Source: Apricaphanius iberus
Lineage: Eukaryota; Chordata; Actinopteri; Cyprinodontiformes; Aphaniidae
DNA length: 64,000 bases
NCBI GenBank assembly: GCA_028564705.1
Contig: JAPXFQ010001794.1
Span: 532,001 to 596,000 of the forward strand
Reading direction: 5' to 3'
The notes beneath the pieces were generated by a model. It searched no databases. It saw only the letters and a program-made list of their open reading frames with translations, and was not told where the DNA came from. The position numbers and the translations under genes are program-made. Of the stretch, positions 21,355-34,064 are shown one piece after another. Position 1 is the stretch's first letter, and the number at the start of each line of letters is the position of its first letter.

Positions 21355-22415
21355 GACTTTTATTTATATAGCACCAGATCACAACAAAAATAATCTGGGG
21401 GTCTGAGAAGACAGAGAAGAGACAGGATGGAGGATGCTTGGTGACTTTGAGCATCATCTGGACTGATGTTCCCCATTCAGCAGGGGGCGCTGTAGCTGAG
21501 CAGGGTACCAGACCATGTGGAGTTTCTATCGGGAGAAAAATACTGAGAGAAAACTGGGTTAATTGTGGAAATAACAGCCGGAAAAAAAATCTATCTGGAG
21601 AGTAGTAGGAGATAAAACTAGAAGAGTGAAGAAAAAAGGCCAGTCTGTCCTCCAACAGCCTAAACCTATAGCAGCATAACTACAAAAATATCTCAGGATA
21701 ACCTAAGCCACTCTAACTATAAGCTTTATCAAAAAGGAAGGTTTTAAGCCTAGTCTTAAAACCAGACAGAGTATCTGCCTCATGGACTAAAACTGGGAGC
21801 TGGTTCCACAGGAGAGGAGCCTGATAACTAAAAGATCTGCCTCCTATTCTACTTTTAGAAATCCTAGGAACTACCAGTAGACCTGCATTCTGAGAACAAA
21901 GTTCTCTGTTAGGAACATATGGAACAATCAGATCTCTGATGTACGATGGAGCTGATTATTAAGGGCTTTATACGTAAGGAGGAGGATCTTAAACTATATT
22001 CTGGATTTAACAGGGAGCCAATGGAGAGAAGCCAAAACAGGAGAAATGTGATCTCTCTTTTTAATATTCATCAGAACTCTTGCTGCAGCATTTTGGATCA
22101 ACTGAAGGCTTTTAATTGCATTTTGTGGACTTCCTGATAATAAGGAACTACAGTAGTCCAGCCTTGAAGTAAAAAATACATGAACTAGTTTCTCTGCATC
22201 ACTCCTGGACAGGAGGTTTCTAATTTTAGCAATATTCTGGAGGTGAAAGAAAGAAATCCTAGAAACCTGTTTAATATGAGATTTAAATTTCATGTCTTGG
22301 TCAAAAATTACACCGAGGTTCTTTACATTATTACCAGAGGCCAAATTAATGTCATCCAGATGAGGTGATTGATTAAGCAGTTTCCTTTTTAAAGGTTCTG
22401 GTCCAAAGATAAATA
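21355..22415 (-). mobile_element. 5'-truncated L2/Rex-type LINE
   Basis: Read on the minus strand this holds the C-terminal part of a non-LTR reverse transcriptase and a 3' UTR ending in a TTTATTTATATAGCACC-type tail (21358-21375). The frame 22434-21994 encodes NNVKNLGVIFDQDMKFKSHI, SRLDYCSSLLSG, QLIQNAAARVL and LASLHWLPVKSRI, which is the thumb/connection region of L2/Maui-like elements. The catalytic YADD box is absent. Sequence changes abruptly to AAATAAATAC repeats at about 22415, the truncation point. Confidence 0.88.
21994..22415 (-). pseudogene. LINE reverse transcriptase C-terminal fragment
   Basis: The frame (about 135 codons of LINE origin) covers only the region after the RT active site. 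It contains the LGV.FD..M.F..HI motif, the LDYC.SLL.G motif and the LHWLPV motif. Without palm motifs it cannot be enzymatically active. Confidence 0.88.
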
Positions 22416-22870
22416 AATACATGGGTAAATACAATTGAAAATAAAGGCGGAAATAAATACATTTGGAAATAAATTAAGAAATTAAATAATCCAATAATGG
22501 TGATAATAAATACATACTTGTAGAAGTAAACAAACAGATAAATGTTGAAATAAATATAGCAATAAAAATTGGAAATAAATCTGGAAAAATATAACTAAAT
22601 AAATGTGAAAATAAATAAATTTGAAAATAAATCAAAATTGGAAATATCTCTGGAAATATATATTTTAATAAATGTGGAAATAAATAACTAAATAAATGTT
22701 GAAAAAAAATCAAAATTGGAATTTAATCTGGAAATATATCAATAAATAAATGTGGAAATAAATAATTAAATAAGTGTGGGAATATGAATATGAACATAAA
22801 ATAAAATTGTAAACATACAAATACACTAAATTGTAAATACATTATTACATATTTAATGTATTCCCACATA
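22416..22870. repeat. Degenerate AAATAAAT/TGGAAATA minisatellite
   Basis: About 450 bp built of imperfect repeats around AATAAATGTGGAAATAAATA with spacing near 20 bp and many substitutions. The composition is almost free of C. The 79-codon minus-strand frame rich in Phe, Ile, Leu and Tyr is a translation of this repeat, not a membrane protein gene. Confidence 0.75.
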
Positions 22871-22904
22871 TATTTATTAGTTTATATATTTTTTTTAATT
22901 TTCT

Positions 22905-22945
22905 CTTACTTTCTTACTTTCTTTCTTTCTTTATTTCTTTATAAT
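22905..22945. repeat. (TTTC)n microsatellite
   Basis: TTACTTTC and TTTCTTTC steps form a short impure tetranucleotide tract next to the AT-rich minisatellite. Confidence 0.8.
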
Positions 22946-25190
22946 TTTGGTAGGGATATTCCCCCATAAATTGATGGACTAAGATGAACCTGTTGAACAA
23001 TCATAAAAACAATGCCTTTCTATGAAAACTAAATATGATTTTGGTAACAGCATTCTCTGCAGCTCAGTATTAAAAATCAAAACCACGCTGACTCATATTG
23101 AATATGACCTTACTGTGCTGTTTACGTGAGCTACGTCTCTGTTTTAGTGTTTTACCGTCTGTTGGTTGTGAGGGAGTTAAATGAACCCTTAATCAGCCAA
23201 TTACCAGCACACCTTTAGCTTCCTGCATGCGTTCTCTCCCGTCTGGTTGATGCACATGTTGGTGACGCAGCTCTGTTGTTAAAAAACAGATTGTGTCTTC
23301 TTCCATTTAGTCGACATTCTTCCACACGAGGGTAAAATTAAAGGCACAGAACAGAAATGACAGTCAGCATTAGTAGTACCAAAGTATTGAATTAGGATAC
23401 GCGTGATAGATTACTGGGGGCAGTCTGGGGTATGCAAAGGGCTTTAATTGGCTTTCAAAGGTCCAAGTCGGGTGGAGAATACCACGCCATCTTGCTCTAC
23501 AGCTCATGACGCTTTGCCTGAATTGTGTTTTTGGACTTCCTCACCAGTTTTTTTACATTCAAACTTTCTTACAAAGTAAGTACACATAAGGCATGTGGAA
23601 TAAATCAGGTTTTACGAGGATTAAAAGAAGAAACTGACTCTTTACATGTAGCAGAATTTTCTTCATCGACTCCAATGCAACAAAGAATAGATAAATCTGC
23701 TGCTCATTTATTGTGTATTTGACTACTACAGGTTGAGAATGCCGTCAGGGATGGACTTCTACTGTTTGGGATGGGTGGAGTCCTGATGTATCACAAAAGT
23801 CAACAGGTTTCAGCAGTTACTGGGAGGCTGCATGACCGTCACGAAAGCTGCAATAACTCAGACTGAAACGTTTAACGAGCTAAGCCGCAGGTTGGCTATG
23901 AACTCACCAGGTGTCCACCTACCACGCTGCTACTGCTCTAACATGCTGCCACCATGTGGGGGCGCTATTCTGGAGAACAAATCCAAAGTGACCCGACCTC
24001 CAGCTGAAAGGTGGATTCTGTCTCCTCCCTTTGCTGTTGACTAGCCTGCAGAGTTATTAGTCAAATCTGTAAAGGATTCAATAACCACTTCCTGTTTTAT
24101 TTCACAATAAAGGTCTCTGAGATGAATCCCACAGTCTTGATGCGTGCAGCTTTATATCTGGGGAAAATAACAACAGCGTAAGGTTGATCCATCAGAGACA
24201 GTCAGATTTCACCTCGACACAAATAACCCTTTGTTTTCATGTAAAGTTTAGATTAATCAACATTTTAAATGTGGTCCAGACTGGTGCAAAAAGTCACGCT
24301 GACGATTTTTCTGCTGCTGCTTTGCACAGAAAACAGGCAAAATGACCTCAGGATGGTTACTGACAGCAGACGAGCAGGTGGAGACACAAACAGGCTCATG
24401 GAGCAGAGTGGGTTTACTACCATGTGAAGACATCCGACAGACAGATGGCAGAAAATGCAGAAGCAGAGGGGAAGCGTCTTAATCTGGCCTCCAGAAGCCC
24501 TTTAACTCGCTGGTAACTAACACCACTTTCAGGAAAAAAGAAGCACGCTCTCTTCAGACTTTTAGATTACCCCCGAGAGCAACCAGGAGGTGAGGTTTTT
24601 TCCTTTAAAAACTGATAAAAAGGAGAAAAGATCAGCCTGCAGCGGGGAGCAGTATGGCCTGAGTGTAACGCCGATATGTGGTCTATTTACAGGACAAACG
24701 CGGTAGAGATGGAAGCAGCCTTGTTGAGGGAGCCTCTAAATGTCACAAAGTTATGAGTCTGGAAACTAAACAAATTATGTCTGGGGATCATGCTATTGAG
24801 CTGCTCTGCTTTCTGCCAATTTTGGTCGATGTCGCCTGCACTGGGAAGCCGTCGTTTGTTAATCCAACATAGAAAAGCGTCTGGCGACGGCAGAGCGGTT
24901 ATCGATCAAATCGCTGCCATGTTGGGGGAACCGTTTGTAGCTCAGCCAGAAGTGCACAAATCGAACCTTTTAGTCTGATTTAACAGCTGTTGTTCTGAAT
25001 TACCTGCAGCCAGCTGGGGTTGGGTGGTGGTGGTGGGGGGGAGTCAGCAGATAATGTGGTCTTAACCTTCCAGGACCCAGCGGACCAGGTGCATAAACAC
25101 ATAAACCCGCCGCTATGCTGCGGATCGGAGGGTCGCATCCGTTAAACATAATCAGAGCCATCAGTTCATTTGAATTAACAATAAAGGCTT
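22946..25190. other. Non-coding stretch
   Basis: No motif-bearing frame and no clear transposon ends. Frames at 23525-23722, 23832-24044 and 24678-24978 lack domains. A G-rich run (GGTGGTGGTGGGGGGG) lies at 25024-25040. Confidence 0.45.
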
Positions 25191-25194
25191 TTAT

Positions 25195-25470
25195 GATACT
25201 GTTATTGGAGCCGATACCGTTCTAATGCGCTCGTGTCGGATAAAGTTAATCGATACCCTGAACCTTAAAATGTCTAAACTCTGCAATAATTTCACAGAAA
25301 TGTTTATTTTTCACTTGAAATGTTTGTTTTGTGGTCATTTTTATTCATTTAAAACGAAAATCAAATTCACCACCATTTGTTGTAACAAACAGAACAAAAT
25401 AAAACCTGCTTTTTCTGTGTGTCAGAAGTATCAGTATTGGTACTCGCTATAAGCCATTTCGGTATTGCAC
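25195..25470 (-). repeat. hAT-like dispersed repeat R2, copy 1
   Basis: Shares ordered blocks with 28795-29080 and 34065-34325: a GATACCGTTCTAATG or AATACTGTTCTAATG segment, AACTCTGCAATAATTTCACA, TTTTGTGGTCATTTTTATT and a GTAGAAG/CAGAAGTATCAG..ATTGGTA segment. The GATACCGATAC-like words at both ends are typical of fish hAT non-autonomous elements, but termini and target duplications are not clear. The orientation given is arbitrary. Confidence 0.7.
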
Positions 25471-25479
25471 TGCTCGTAA

Positions 25480-28400
25480 TGCATTGTGGGGTTTTGGACC
25501 CCGAACAGGCAGAAGTAAACATACTAAAGACATATATTTGCCGTAGAGGGCTGCCTGTGTCTGTGAAGCGAAAGAAAGAACTATGTGCACCAGCTACAGC
25601 GCAGAAACTACTGATTGTCTTTGATGAAAGAAGAGGAAAGTGGCGTATTTCAGGCTGATTATACCGGCTTCTTAACATTCCACGGAGTGACAATCCTGGA
25701 CCCACAAACGCTGGTAGAAGCTGGGAAGAAGGGAATGCTGTCATGCAGAAGTTTTCTCAGCTACTTTTCATCCCAGAGCTCATGGAGTCCTGATGTGCTG
25801 TGTCATCCTATCGCAGGGATTTCTTGCTTTTTAAATATCCGCGCTATGGCTAGCAGTTAGCACGTAGCTTATTAGCTCGTAAACTCTTACAATTTGCATT
25901 TTTGAATGAGATTTTTACTTGTTAGAAGTAATAAGAGCCTGGATAAGGCTGCGATGCTCTAAACATGAATCCTTCACATCGACTTCCAGCAGTAGGCTAT
26001 GCTAAGCCTGTGTGCTAACGACTATGCTAGCAAAACTAAAACTGTTAGATCCAGATGATCAACAGAAATATCAAACAATTAACGTGTTTAATCACTGATT
26101 TCTTAGCCTTTTTATCCACCTCACACGTCGATTCGGATCCTTCTTTTCTGTATGTAATGTATATAAAATAAACGGTTCATTACAAGGGTCGCTATCGTTC
26201 ATACACTGGTCCGTTTTGCATTCTCCAACGTTTAATTTGGTAACTACCGTTTCCACAGCCAACCAAAACACAACGAGTACCAGGCTTATGTGAAAAGTCA
26301 GCCACAGACAGCGTTTAGGAGGCTTTAATAGGCTCCGTATTAACGAAAACACACACATGCATACACTGCTTACAGTGGAGCCGGGGGGGGGGGGGGGCGG
26401 GGTTTTGGGGTCCAAGCCGCATTCATGAGCATGCTCGATGGTAATACCAATATGGCTTATAGGCAAGTACTCTGATTCAAGCACTCTACTGTTGTAGTGC
26501 GTGGAAACGTTTGACCTCTGGAACTGCAAACTATGAATACATATGAGAACATTTATGTGCAGCAATAAAACACTGTTTAAAAAAAAAAATGATACAATGT
26601 GATTCCCTGATGTCTTTTAATCTTTTCTCTCACAGTTGGAAATGCATCGATTATGGGAATTTCATAATTTCCGTAATTTCTAAGGGTGAAAGCTTGTAAA
26701 ATCCTATAGGCTGTTCAGACACTGATGTTCCTCACTGTATGGAATAAAAACCCATAAAATTTAGTCGTTGCGTTCATATTTTTACACTATCTTCATAATG
26801 TTACACAGTGTTTTACGTTTTTTTTTTGGTAAATTCTGCTATTTTCAAAACAAACATACAAACAGCAGCTGGTTATTAGCTGGGCTATCTGCTCCAGTAG
26901 CCAGCCTGAAGTCATAACTGCTGTTGAATTAAATAATTATCATAAGTAATTCAATGCATGTTCAAGCAGAGACAAAATGGAGCCAATTTCCAGTTTAACA
27001 TTTATTTTGAACAGATTAACAAATTGCAGTTTTACAGAGGAATTTTGCCCCCGTCGTTCCCCTGTGGTCCAGATTTAAAGAAATCTGAACGTTGAATGAT
27101 TTTCATGTCATCACTTTTATAGACAACCGGGCCTCTAGGCGTTTCTTCTCCCTCGAATCTTACTCCAATCAGATCATTTCCAAACAGTCTCTTAGCTCTT
27201 ATTGGCTGTCAGAAAATTATACAGTCATATGGGTGAGACGTCTTTTCTTAAAAGCTCCTTCTGAGTTTATTGTTTTATGGCAACACCCTAAATCTACAGA
27301 CATCCTGTTTTTTACAGCTTGCAATAAAACTCACCCCAGAGTTTTATGACTTAAAAGCTTACCTGCATAAACAATAGTGACAGACCCATTTTTACAACCA
27401 TGCAAACTATATAAACAGTCTTTTACCTTCTGAATAATAAAAGTTTAAACCTTATGCAGAATTACCACACTACTTCACCGTTGTTTGGTAAACCTTAATG
27501 AAAGAGATGGATGTGTCGGCTATTATAGAATATTGTAGAACACTGTACTGGGGCTAGATGGAAAATGTGGAACCATTTGGCGGAGAACAGGACCGGATCG
27601 GACTAGTTCCAGAGGAACCATGGAGGGATGGAAGAAGAAGTGTGGAGGACGATTTTGGGTTGCTGTTTGACTGGAGGAGGATTCAATAAACCAGTTTAGA
27701 TTTTTGTATCAGCGCTTAATCCTTTACCAAACGCACAACTGAAGTTTTTGCTTCTCTGGATTCTTATTGGTCCGTATAAAAGGATAAGACTAGCCGTTAC
27801 CTGGGCAAAGCTTTATTGAGTTTTACTTCTTTAGCTTTTAGTTTCCACGTTTTTCCTGTCTTCCAAGTGGACACTTGCCAGCTGACCAGCAGTGTGCAGG
27901 AATGTGTGTTCTTTGGTGTCTCACTTACAGGAAGCTAAGCTGTAAGATCAGCATGATGGAAAACTGGTTTTAAACCATAACTTTTTAATATTTCAGTGAT
28001 ATTAGAAACCATGCAGGTTTATAGTTTCTGGCCCCATAAATCCATTTTTTGCTGATTTGGTAGAAGACGGTTTCACTCATGATAGGGTAATGCACGGTTG
28101 GTGGGAGAGAGAACTTACAGCTAGATGTAGTTCTAGTCCTGTGTTTGTTCCCAGGTCTGAGGTCCAGCCGCGTTTTCTGCCTGATTCATGGTGGGACTTA
28201 TAGAGATGCAATATTATCATAACACCTCAAAATCAGATTCAGATTCTGCTGATTTTACCGTCCCTGTCAGCGTCTGTGAACTGAAGAGATCCAGAAATCA
28301 TGTTGGGACATTGTTGCTCTGCCGGAATGAACTAAACTTAAAGTAAAAATCCAACTGATAATCTAAACTTCTGATCATCATGATTAAACTCAATATTAAT

Positions 28401-28790
28401 GGAATATGCTTTTATTTTACTATCACTGATATCTTCAGCTGAAGCCAGACTATCCAGGGTTGCATCTGGATCAGCGGTTCTGACACGTTAGTCTCTAGCA
28501 ACAGGTTGGTCCGGCTGCTGACTCGTGAGTCACAACGATGGGAGAAACGCTGCAGCCGAATAGGTCAAGGTTGCTTCTTCTGCGGCTGCGTCCTGCAGGA
28601 AGATCATGGAGAGTCACATGTACGGCCGAGTATCAGGGTCACATGTTCACCCAAAAAACTATCAAAGTTTGAGATGAAAAAAGTCAGAAGTTCCTGTTAA
28701 AAAACACGTTGAAAATTTGCGAGAGAAACTTTGTGATAGATTTTAAATGTAACCATAAAAAAGGGACATTTTATCATTTTGAGGAGTGTA
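25480..28790. other. Non-coding stretch with one longer open frame of unknown nature
   Basis: The minus-strand frame 26092-26565 (157 codons) contains one hydrophobic segment (LWLTFHISLVLVVFWLAVE) followed by a Cys-containing tail (VGECKTDQCMNDSDPC). I do not recognise it and see no splice or promoter support. It could be a fragment of a mobile element gene or chance. A 15-G run at 26383-26397 lies inside it. The rest is AT-rich with no assignable repeat. Confidence 0.35.
26383..26397. repeat. Poly(G) run
   Basis: Fifteen consecutive G bases. It is likely to be length-variable and hard to sequence accurately. Confidence 0.9.
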
Positions 28791-28794
28791 ATTT

Positions 28795-29080
28795 CTGGGG
28801 ATGTATTAATATCAATACGGGTATCAGGCCAATACTGTTCTAATGTTCTCATTCTTGTTAAAGTTGACCAATACTGAAAATACATAAACTCTGCAATCAT
28901 TTCATAGAAATTTCGATTTTGTGGTCATTTTTTATTAGTATTTTATTCTTTATTTAATTCACCATCATTTATTGTGAAGATCAGAGAAGAAAATAAAACC
29001 TGTCTTCCAGTTCACGGCATTTTTCTGATTGGTAGAAGTGTCCGTATTGGTATTTTGTATCGGGAAGTACTCTGTTGCTG
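28795..29080 (-). repeat. hAT-like dispersed repeat R2, copy 2
   Basis: Matches copy 1 in block order: CCAATACTGTTCTAATG, TAAACTCTGCAATCATTTC, GATTTTGTGGTCATTTTTTA, AATTCACCATCATTTATTG, AAAATAAAACCTG and GGTAGAAGTGTCCGTATTGG. Divergence between copies is roughly a fifth to a quarter by eye, so the insertions are old. Confidence 0.7.
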
Positions 29081-29089
29081 CAATCTTCA

Positions 29090-30005
29090 TTCATAAATCC
29101 ACGGCTTCAGGAATATTGAGCTCATATTGCTATCAGGCATGCCGGCAGGAATGCCGCAATGATCGCACATCGCCTTGCTGCCACGGCGTATTTACAAGAC
29201 ACAACGTGCCGGAAATATTACCATAATATGCTGCAGCAGGGTCTCCTGTTCCAGGTGTTCATGGTGAATCTGAACCCAGGAGAAGTTGTTCTCATCCAGG
29301 AAGAGTCAAATGTAGCTTCAGTTGGACTTTGGCTCTATCTACTGAACACCTACATCTTGGTCTGCTCTTTTGGAAATAACTGATTTTAATACGTTCAGAG
29401 TTTTTTTCTGATGTTTAAACATATATAAAGATATATCTATATATATATTTTTTAATACCTTTAATCATGGACATTTCTAGAGTTTTTTTTCTGAAAAATA
29501 TTTGAAATTAATCTCAAACTTTTTTGGTTTTCTCAAACAAATTTTTGACTTTTATCTAAAGCATTTTTTTGCCGTGCATATTTACTTCCAACTAATTTAA
29601 TCTGTCATATTAGCAGGCAATTAATAATTTCAGAGAAAGTCAAACAACAAGTTTGATTAAAAGGACTTTTTGTGGTGATGAGTCTGTGTTCAGTGGATGA
29701 TTGTCAGAATAATCAACACACTCGCATGTCGTTCTCCATCAGCCTGATGAAATAGGGCTCCTCTTGGTCATGGACTCTAGTGGAACTGGGATTTATTCAT
29801 GTGTCTGTGGGGTTTGGTGTCTCCGTCTGATGAGCTCTGTCACAGGGAGGAAGACCCGGTCTGCGGCCCAAAGCTTAGAGCCAGAACCGAACCAGGAACC
29901 CAGCTGCTGGTGTTTAGGAAAGCTCAAAGAGTTCTGGAGTAAATGCGGTAAAATGCTGGTATGAGTTATGCTTTTTTTTTTTGTCTTGAAATAACCATAA
30001 ACTCT
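29090..30005. other. Non-coding stretch; weak similarity to the foldback element at 29460-29600
   Basis: The segment with TTTCTGAAAAATATTTGAAA and TTAATCTCAAACTTTTTTGG resembles the arms of the foldback element at 42921-43676 (TTTCTGAAAAATACGCGAC). This may be an independent fragment of the same family or convergent low-complexity sequence. No gene was recognised. Confidence 0.35.
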
Positions 30006-30009
30006 GATA

Positions 30010-30320
30010 TATTTTAATTGGAGTTTTATGTGACAAACCCAAAATAACCAAAGGTCGTTATGGGCTCTGTCTACCACCTGGAGATTATTTAGATCCAGGT
30101 GGTATCCAGATTTAGATCTGGACTTTGACTAGACCATTCTGACACATGAATAAAATTGATCTAAAGACTTTATGGGAAATCATTTTGGCCAGAAAAACAA
30201 ATAAAATCTTTTTTTGGTGCTGATCTTCTACAGTTAAACTCTGCCCCCTCATATAAATATATTCACACTGAAACAGGAAATCCCCAAAAGTTTCTTGAAG
30301 CATGTGAATACTTTAAGATT
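30010..30320. repeat. Possible decayed Tc1-type dispersed repeat
   Basis: GGAGTTTTATGTGACAAACC and a later TTGAAGCATGTGAATACTTT segment recall the fish repeat in which 'ttttatgtgacagaccaaca' precedes an element with 'gtgaatactt'. Boundaries and class are not resolved. Confidence 0.3.
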
Positions 30321-30329
30321 TGTGTTTTT

Positions 30330-31885
30330 TAAAAATACTTTTAAAGCCTGCAGCAAAAAGAGGCACATACTCAGCACCATGTTATGCATCTTTTTTTGAT
30401 AAATTCAAAACAAAAATGATTTTTTTCCCCCCCCTGATATTTTAAGCTTTTAGCCTCTCTCTCTGATTAATAAATCAGTTTTAGTTTATCGTCTATTCAT
30501 CCAGTCACAAAACGAGGCCAGGAGTCTCCGTGTTTCTAATTAAGCAGCGGTTCAACGCCAGCATGGCAGCATCCATCCATCCAGATCTGCTCCCTGCTCT
30601 GATATTTGCACAGATCCCAGAAGGGACCACATCCACCACCTTTACAACCCCACCAATTGGTTTCCTCTTATGTCACTAATACCTTCATTAAAGCTTATTA
30701 AAATGTTGTGCTCTGTGCAGTTAAACACAAGGCTAATGAAGTGTTTGGCTGAAATGTGTCCATTATTAAAGGTTACTGCGCTCCCTTCCTTCCTGACACC
30801 GTCTGGTTTTACTTCCTGTTCTCTACCTGCTCTGCTTCCCACACACCTGTCAGCACTCAGCCGGCTGGAAGCTTCTCATCTGACAGCGTTATGTGCGGAT
30901 GCATCAGCCGCTGACACAGACACATGATGGAGAAGCCAGATCTTTACCTCTCTGTCTGAGCGCAGCAGCCTGCTGATCTACTCGTAACTTTACCGGGAGG
31001 TTTGGTAGCAGAGCGGCTGGAAGCAGCGACCTCATTGTAAAAAAAAATTTTTCAAAACTGAATCTGAAAACTGTGGTGAGCATCTATTTCCAGGCCCTTC
31101 AGGTGAATATCTGCAGGTCTTTGGTTTTGCTACATCTTCTGTTACTGAAAGAAAACGGAGCTGACAGAGTTTGGAAAAATGTGTTTGAGCCAGAGGAGTG
31201 CTTGGAATGATCGGTTTTCTGCCGGCGCTGTCCAGTAAAACGCTTTACATCCCCATAGCATGATCATAGTTGATCATGTTAATGGTGTATTCCTGATGTT
31301 AGCATCAAAGCTTTTGTATACCCTGCAAGAAAAAGTGTTAAGAAGCGAATTCACTCGAGGTGGAAAGAACAAGCGCAACGTTTGGAGATTTAATTCGAGG
31401 GACAGAACCCGTGAGGCTGTCCTTCAGCGCCAGAAATCACAGGGAATTTTTCTGTTTTGAACCCCCTCGATTCTGTCCAGACTGTGAGACGAGAAAAGGC
31501 GGCGAGACGTCCCAAACCAGAGCACTAACGTCCTTTTTTCAAATGTCTTCGTTGTTCCTGAGGATGGCGGTTCAATTCCACTGGAGTTTATTTAGGGGCA
31601 GGCGAGTAATAAGGGGGAAACTGAAATCCATGCCACACTTTTGAGATTTTTATTTGTAAAAGAATTAGAGGCTATATTTCCCTTTCCTTCCAGTTCACCT
31701 TTGCACATCAATATGTGTTGCTTTGTCATTCAGACTCCTCCAGAAACAAGTAAAAAAAAAAGTTTATACCAGATAATTTTGCTCGTAATGCGCTTAAAAA
31801 AAGTTGAAATTTTATTGAAAAGATTTCTTGAAAAAAGACATTATTGTCATGGTTCAAATCACTGGAAAAAATAAGATGAGTGGAT
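30330..31885. other. Non-coding stretch with a candidate conserved segment at 30560-30780
   Basis: The part from CTGCTCTGATATTTGCACAG to CCATTATTAAAGGTTACTG is non-repetitive and compositionally balanced, with ATTA/TAAT cores (TTAAAGCTTATTAAAATG). It is a conserved-element candidate by eye only. Other frames lack domains. Confidence 0.4.
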
Positions 31886-31889
31886 TTAA

Positions 31890-32330
31890 TGAAAAAAGAA
31901 AAATAAATGTAACAGGAGAGCAAAGATAGCAGGGAGCGATGAGGACGAACTAGAAGACATGACCGAACCGGTGATCTTAAATAGTCTGAGGAGAGACGAG
32001 GAAATGCCTGAGAAAGCCTGAGAACCTTATAACTGATAATCAGATGCAGGTGAGGGGAAGAAACAGGTGGGGGCAATCAGCTGGGCTGGGGAGCAGAACG
32101 ACGAGGAGGAAACAGGAAATACTGAACAGAAAATCATCCTAAATAAGAAACTATAAACCTAACTGAGGATGAAATATCTAAAAGAAAAGTATCTAAAATG
32201 AATAACACGACTGATAAACTAACAAATAAAAGGTAAAACATAAAACATCTAAAAGCAGCGAGGGGAAAAATATGGAAACAAAGAAGTGCCAAAATCAAAA
32301 CGCTAAAGTGCTAAAGTAAAAATTAAAGGT
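31890..32330. repeat. Unclassified fish dispersed repeat
   Basis: Purine-rich sequence with AGGTGAGGGGAAGAAACAGG, TGGGGGCAATCAGCTGGGC, GAGGAAACAGGAAATACTG and a trailing series of ACTATAAACCTAACTGAGG and AAACTAACAAATAAAAGG words. I recall similar 'caggtg..caatcag..gaggaaacaggaa..aactaaa' repeats from fish genomes but cannot name the class. Confidence 0.4.
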
Positions 32331-32474
32331 ATAGGATGTTTCAGGAAAGAACCACCTCTCCACTTTAAGGAAATAAACAAATGCCATCACAATTAATCTT
32401 GCTGTAAAAGTCACCATATAGACGTAGATAAATTATTCTAGCAGTAATCTGAAATGCATTTCTCCACATAACAG

Positions 32475-32700
32475 GCCAAACTTACGGCGGTGAAGTTAGT
32501 TGGATATTCGAAACACCTTCGTTTCATTACAGCGGAGTCTCCATCCGACGTCTCACCGCGCACACGGAGCGGATACATCGCCGCCGAAGTCTCGCTCCTG
32601 AAGGCGGTGGTTTCGGTTACGGACCGTCGCTAAGTTTCCACACATCACAGAAAAGAAATCTGTGTGATCTCCTGACAAAGTAACCCCAAACTTTAGCCTA
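32475..32700. repeat. Unclassified dispersed repeat R3, copy 1
   Basis: Aligns with 56226-56455 in the same orientation. Shared blocks are GTTAGTTGGATATTCGA, TTCGTTTCATTACAGC against TTCGTTTCATTCCAGC, CATCGCC(G/A)CCGAAG, CTGAAGGCGGTGGTTT and AAAGTAACCCCAAA against AAAGTGACCCCAAA. No protein motif. This copy preserves the uninterrupted GGTGAAGTTAGTTGG at 32489-32503 that seems to be split by a hAT element in the other copy. Confidence 0.7.
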
Positions 32701-32709
32701 CCTGTTGGG

Positions 32710-34060
32710 TAGAAACTTTGTGACGGATGAATCAGTGGGGAGCCCCAAAATCTCCTAAAATCACTCATGTTTGTCATGTTTCTCTTCCTCTCATAAACCT
32801 CAAAGACACTTTTTTTCTCGTGCGACTCGCAGCCATTTAAGAACAATCCGATGAGAACTGTGAAGCAGAATGAATGGCTAATGGCGTAGCTACAGTTAAA
32901 CATGTGACCGGAAGACTGACAATTGGGAGGACCAATAGTGTAGATGATCCACCCGGAAGAAAAACACCAAGAAATAAACTAAAATGGTATAAAGCTGAAT
33001 AAGGCAAGAACAAACAAAAACACAAAAACTTTCATTTCTAACAAACATATTTAAAAATTCAATTAAAAAATGTCCATAATAAAGGATTTTTAATTCTTTT
33101 TTGCAGTTAAATCCAAGTAAACAGTTTGTAGTTTGTGTGGAAATGTTTCCAGGGTTGCTGTGTTGTGGTTTTTCTGTCTCCTTCGGGTTCTTTGGTCTGA
33201 GATTTGAGAGAAGGAGCAGGAGGGAAGGTAAAACACACCAGGAGCCATTTCTTCCTCACACAGCTACCCAATCATATCCGGCTAAAACGTTAACGATACG
33301 TTGGATCGTAATGCTCCAGGCTCGGTTGCTGAATCCTGCTTAGAAAGTGATGGAACCTCCAGATGAGACGGGAAGCTCGGATGTGCGACGGAGGAGGAAC
33401 CGTTCTGGGTTAGATAAGCCGTGCAGGCCTCCATCATCTCCCTCCAACGCCCCCTGATGGCCTTTTTAGTAATGCAGCTGTTTAATGGTCATTCCTCACA
33501 GATACGTGATCCGGCCCTCCATCTCTGTCTCTCCCCAAACAGTACGCATTAATGAGTGAGGACCAAGCTGGCGACATATGGTGGCGATGATGAGATGAAC
33601 AATATTTGGGAAAACAGGCCATGAACCAGGCTGAGGATCTCGACCACAGCTGCCTGACGGCTAAACTAGATAACGTCTATAATTCATGAACATGCATGTC
33701 CGACTTCTGAAGGTTTCTGGGTGAATAACCTGCTGCTGATGCTGGGGACTCGCCAGATTTTTCCCATCTGCTGCTGGGAAATCATTTAGCATCCAAATCC
33801 AAACTGCAACCTCACTGCAGTTATAAATATGTCATATAAGGATGGAAATCTCATGTTTCCTTCTGCGCTTTTAGCCAACAGTTTAGCTTTGCTGTGTAGT
33901 TTATCATCTATCTGTATCCGTTCATCCGAAAGGAAGGGATATAAAAGAGCGATGCTGCCTCTGGGTCAGACAACCTTTACTGGATCTTCTGAATAAAAAA
34001 AAATACTTTTTCTCTTTGATTTAAACACAATATTATATTTACTGCGTTGAGTGATGTGAA
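32710..34060. other. Non-coding stretch with a candidate conserved segment at 33430-33600
   Basis: The run TAGTAATGCAGCTGTTTAATGG, CGCATTAATGAGTGAGGACC and CGACATATGGTGGCGATG is repeat-free and balanced, so it could be a conserved non-coding element. Frames at 32553-33025 and 33101-33343 are not convincing. Confidence 0.4.
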
Positions 34061-34064
34061 CCAA

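Noticed and set aside
22474..22713. Minus-strand frame that looks like a hydrophobic membrane protein
   Set aside because: It translates the AAATAAAT minisatellite, and the Phe/Ile/Tyr richness comes from AT composition.
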